A DNA stretch of 64,000 nt from JANOYY01 sp031418035 (lineage in GTDB: Bacteria; Actinomycetota; Acidimicrobiia; Acidimicrobiales; JANYDT01): the NCBI GenBank assembly GCA_031418035.1, contig JANOWU010000115.1:4635-68634 (forward strand). The letters are read 5' to 3'. The notes under the pieces were generated by a model. The model did no database searches. It saw only the letters and a list, made by a program, of their open reading frames with translations, and was not told where the DNA came from. Shown here one piece after another: positions 61,499-64,000 of this stretch; within the stretch, counting starts at the first letter, position 1; every line of letters begins with the position of its first letter. Position numbers and translations under genes: made by a program.

Positions 61499-62467
61499 TT
61501 ACTTCTTGGCTTTGCGATCAGCCTTGTTGGCTTCACGCTGTGCCTTCTTCGCGGCGCGCTCCTCTTCAGCAGCTGCCTTCTTCGCCGCGCGCTCCTCTTC
61601 AGCAGCCGCCTTCTTCGCCGAACGCTCGGCGCTCTTTTCGGCCTTGTCGGATTCACGGTCGGTCTTCTTCGCTCCGCTCAACGAGTGACGGGCGTCCTTG
61701 AGGGCCTTCGCTGCCGAATCAAGGAGAGCATCGGCAGCCTTTATCTGGTCACGAGCGGCCTGCACCGTTGCGGCGTTCGACGTCTTGATCGCTTCATTAC
61801 CGAGATCCGGAACGATGGATGCAGCGCTGTTGGAAGCCGCAATGGAAGCTGCCTTCGCCTTATCCACGAGTGGTCCTACCGAGTTCACCAGTGCGGTTGC
61901 TGCTGCGGTGTCTGCTCCGCCAGCGCTCGCCGTAGCGATCAGAGTCTGTACATTCGCAACCTCCGTGAGGAGCCGTGCTGCCCGGCTTGACTGGGCGCCG
62001 CAGGCGAGCGGAATGTGAACGGCCGGTCCGACGACCAGATACACACGGTGGTGTGTGTAGATCTGTAGCGCCAGCGGCTTCGCCGTGGCGACGTCGGCAG
62101 CAGACTGGATCTGCGTGGCCAAGGCGCTCAACGCGGCCTGAGTCGAGGAAATGCGGGTCGCCGCACCGGCGTTCTGGCCACAATCCCCCTTGGCCTTGGC
62201 GATGTCAGCCGACCATTCGGTGAGGCTCTTCTGGCGTTTTGCGATCTGCTCGGCAGCACGTGCCTTGATCGAGGCCAGCGATGCCTCGGCCTTTTCCCCA
62301 CCCTGTGTCTTCTCGGCCGCTGCTTGCGGCGAGTTCACGACAGCATCGACTTTTGGCGCCGCCGACTCGGTCACGGCGACCTCGTCGGCATGAGCGACCG
62401 ACGGGGCAACAAGCACGGCGGGGACGATCATCAGCGAGGCGAGACGGATGCGGTTCTTGGTTTTCAT
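61499..62467 (-). CDS. Exported Ala/Lys/Glu-rich helical protein
   Basis: 322 residues. Signal peptide 1-29 ('IRLASLMIVPAVLVAPSVAHADE', Ala-His-Ala cleavage site). The mature chain is predicted almost wholly helical and rich in Ala, with two Cys ('AKGDCGQNAG' and 'HIPLACGAQSS') that may pair. The last 60 residues are a charged Lys/Ala/Glu segment with two exact copies of an 11-residue unit (KKAAAEEERAA; 33-nt DNA repeats at about 61546-61618). Start ATG 62467 follows AGGAG at 11 nt; TAACCT (62496-62491) is a possible -10 box. No known family recognised; a wall- or DNA-associating tail is conceivable. Confidence 0.7.
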   Translation of the reverse strand: MKTKNRIRLASLMIVPAVLVAPSVAHADEVAVTESAAPKVDAVVNSPQAAAEKTQGGEKAEASLASIKARAAEQIAKRQKSLTEWSADIAKAKGDCGQNAGAATRISSTQAALSALATQIQSAADVATAKPLALQIYTHHRVYLVVGPAVHIPLACGAQSSRAARLLTEVANVQTLIATASAGGADTAAATALVNSVGPLVDKAKAASIAASNSAASIVPDLGNEAIKTSNAATVQAARDQIKAADALLDSAAKALKDARHSLSGAKKTDRESDKAEKSAERSAKKAAAEEERAAKKAAAEEERAAKKAQREANKADRKAKK

Positions 62468-62642
62468 GTTCGCGGGGACTCCTGGGTTCGAGGTTATGCC
62501 ACTCATGGTGGCCAACGGCTGTGAAGTGAACACCATGAAGTTGTGAGGGAAAATCAATGGAATGAAAGCACGCTCAGAGCTGTACTAAGGGTGCGGTGGG
62601 TGGCAGAATTCAAACCGAGAGCGAATCGGCGCGCCCGAACCG

Positions 62643-63551
62643 CTACATCGATGCGACGTACCCGCCAAACTCCGGGGAGTTCATCAGGGTTTTACATCGC
62701 TCGAAGCGTCCCACGGAGTAGGCCCAAAAATCGTCGGCCGGATTGTTGTTCACGTGTTGGATCACACCCCACAGCGTCCACAACAAATCGCACAGCGCTT
62801 TGTAGACCACCATTCGTGCGGCCGACGACGGAGGAACGTTGCCCGAAAAGTATGCGCGCAGCAGGATCTCATCTTGGCGGGCGTCGAAGCCGCCCTCCAC
62901 CGAAAGATCCGCAAGATCCCACATGGGGTCGTTGTTCCCGGCGTACTCGTAGTCGACGAGGTACATGCGTTCCCCGGTGTCGAGGAAGTTCTCGCACAGA
63001 GGGTCGCAGTGCGACGGGACGAACGCGACGGGCTTTCGTTCGAATGCCTCCCGTGCACTCTCGGCTCGTTGCTGGACCGCGTCGTAGCCGTCGGGCAACG
63101 TCGCCTCTTTCGTTGCGAGGAGCGCCTTGTACTCATCGATCATGGAGAAGAGTTCGAAATCGACGGCGAAGGGCTCGGCAGTGGTGTGCAACTTGTGAAA
63201 CAACTTCCCGGCCCGAGCAACCGCGCCATCGTCGCCGCGAAACAGATCGCCAGACATGGTGCGAGCGCCGTCGATGTAGCGGGTCACCATCAATCCGTCA
63301 GCCGGATCGAAGAAGAGCACTGGCGCATTGACGTCGGCCCGCGCTGCTGCGAATGCGGCGACCTTCTCCTGTCCACGATTGATGTATTCCGACGTGCCGG
63401 CACCGGGGGCGCGGACGACGACCCGGTCGTTACCCAGATCTACGAGGTAGTTGAGATTTGTGAGCCCGGCGAGGCGCACGGCAGAAGCGACAGCATCTCG
63501 GTGGTCAACAAGCAGAGGAATTCGTTCGCAGTACCGGGCGAGCTCACTCAT
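62643..63551 (-). CDS. Choline/ethanolamine kinase-like phosphotransferase
   Basis: 302 residues of the protein-kinase-like APH/choline kinase fold. Substrate/ATP motifs: 'LVDLGNDRVVVRAPG', catalytic loop 'FVPSHCDPLCENFLDTGERMYLVDYEYAGNNDPMWDLADLSVE' (about 175-217) with the catalytic Asp and the metal Asp of 'VDYEYAG', closest in pattern to choline kinase/LicA. Start ATG 63551 with AAGGA upstream, 8 nt after the stop of the GcvT-domain gene. The pairing with a probable methylated-amine oxidase hints at choline or related compounds as substrate; not proven. Confidence 0.82.
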   Translation of the reverse strand: MSELARYCERIPLLVDHRDAVASAVRLAGLTNLNYLVDLGNDRVVVRAPGAGTSEYINRGQEKVAAFAAARADVNAPVLFFDPADGLMVTRYIDGARTMSGDLFRGDDGAVARAGKLFHKLHTTAEPFAVDFELFSMIDEYKALLATKEATLPDGYDAVQQRAESAREAFERKPVAFVPSHCDPLCENFLDTGERMYLVDYEYAGNNDPMWDLADLSVEGGFDARQDEILLRAYFSGNVPPSSAARMVVYKALCDLLWTLWGVIQHVNNNPADDFWAYSVGRFERCKTLMNSPEFGGYVASM

Positions 63552-63559
63552 GTCTATCC

Positions 63560-64000
63560 TTATGCGCGCAGACGAGATCCGGTCGGGTCATACAACGAAC
63601 CATTATGACGGATGGCAGGAATGGGTTCACCGTACACCTCGATGATGAAGTCCGTCCGGTCGCAGAGCTCAATGGGAAGGTAGCCGTAGGCGATCGGTTT
63701 CCCGATACTGTGCCCGAAGTTCGCACTCGTGGTAAATCCGACGACCGCACCGTCGGCGATGATGGCTTCGCCACTGACTGGATAGGCCATGGCTTCCAAG
63801 GTGAACGTGCAGAGCTTGCGTTTCACGCCCGCCTCTTGTTGGCTCACCAGGGCATCGCGCCCGATGAAGGCTCCCTTTTTCAGGTCCACCCGCCACGCCA
63901 GGCCCGCTTCCCATGGCGTGATGTCCGGGGTGATGTCGGTGGACCAATAGAGATACCCCTTTTCCATTCGCATCGTGTCGATGGAACGGTAACCGGCATC
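63560..64000 (-). CDS. GcvT-domain protein, C-terminal part (dimethylglycine/sarcosine oxidase or aminomethyltransferase type; partial)
   Basis: Only the last 146 residues are in the window. They match the C-terminal aminomethyltransferase (GCV_T) domain: 'TMRMEKGYLYWSTDITPDITPWEAGLAWRVD', 'KGAFIGRDALVSQQEAGVKRKLCTFTL', 'YPVSGEAIIADGAVVGFTTSANFGHSIGKPIAYGYLP' and 'YGEPIPA'. The 'TPWEAGLAWRVDLKKG' style is found in FAD-dependent dimethylglycine/sarcosine dehydrogenases that carry this tetrahydrofolate-binding domain. Whether an N-terminal FAD domain exists lies outside the window. Confidence 0.8.
   Translation of the reverse strand, partial: DAGYRSIDTMRMEKGYLYWSTDITPDITPWEAGLAWRVDLKKGAFIGRDALVSQQEAGVKRKLCTFTLEAMAYPVSGEAIIADGAVVGFTTSANFGHSIGKPIAYGYLPIELCDRTDFIIEVYGEPIPAIRHNGSLYDPTGSRLRA

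Overview
The window is GC-rich chromosomal DNA (roughly 60% by eye) from an actinobacterium, most likely of the class Acidimicrobiia. Reasons: the gene order pyrR-pyrB-pyrC-carA-carB-pyrD-pyrF followed by mihF-gmk-rpoZ-coaBC, the actinobacterial integration host factor mihF, an AdnAB-type helicase-nuclease pair, two luciferase-like F420-type oxidoreductases, an MprAB-like two-component pair, and many start codons placed 6-10 nt after a TANNNT -10 box, as expected for leaderless transcripts. The lineage is inference; no rRNA or tRNA gene was found to confirm it. The coding density is very high and I see no prophage, insertion sequence, CRISPR array or obvious genomic island.

Layout, left to right. 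1-11.6 kb: 5' part of a peptide-type ABC solute-binding protein (minus strand) behind a long repeat-rich leader, an F420-type oxidoreductase, a metallo-beta-lactamase-fold hydrolase, the adnA-adnB-like pair with a SirB1-type transglutaminase-like gene, and a second F420-type oxidoreductase. 11.7-19 kb: an AceE-related thiamine-diphosphate enzyme, a crotonase lacking both catalytic glutamates, an FAD amine-oxidase-like protein, an orphan beta-class DNA methyltransferase, a small secreted protein and an amidase. 19-27 kb: a NadR-like ATPase, an orphan phosphohistidine-domain enzyme, a YceH-type protein, a secreted NlpC/P60 hydrolase, pncA-pncB for NAD salvage, and a histone-deacetylase-fold amidohydrolase. 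27-32 kb: a GT-C-like membrane protein in operon with a dihydropteroate-synthase-like protein that has lost key residues, DoxX, an exported glycosidase-like protein and an ornithine-cyclodeaminase relative. 32.4-40.6 kb: an MprAB-like two-component system, a frameshifted HNH-endonuclease remnant, then an exported protein, a giant coiled-coil efflux adaptor, an ABC ATPase and a MacB/FtsX permease. 40.6-52.4 kb: coaBC-rpoZ-gmk-mihF and the complete pyrimidine operon headed by pyrR. 52.4-64 kb: an EcsC-family protein, an exported DUF1800-DUF1501 pair, azlCD, a FadB-type beta-oxidation protein, a PfkB kinase, an exported Ala/Lys/Glu-rich protein, a choline-kinase-like phosphotransferase and the C-terminus of a GcvT-domain enzyme.

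The clearest working unit is UMP synthesis. All enzymes from carbamoyl phosphate to UMP are encoded except orotate phosphoribosyltransferase (pyrE), and every junction overlaps by a few bases. Directly upstream of the pyrR ribosome-binding site lies a hairpin with an exact match to the PyrR RNA-binding consensus, so UMP-dependent translational control of the operon is a strong prediction. Upstream of that promoter is an unusual cluster of direct and inverted repeats. No obviously new defence or biosynthetic system stands out. The most unusual items are the repeat structures, the recurrent leaderless promoters, several enzymes with missing catalytic residues (the FolP-like, NadR-like and crotonase proteins), and a set of exported proteins with Thr/Lys/Ala-rich tails.
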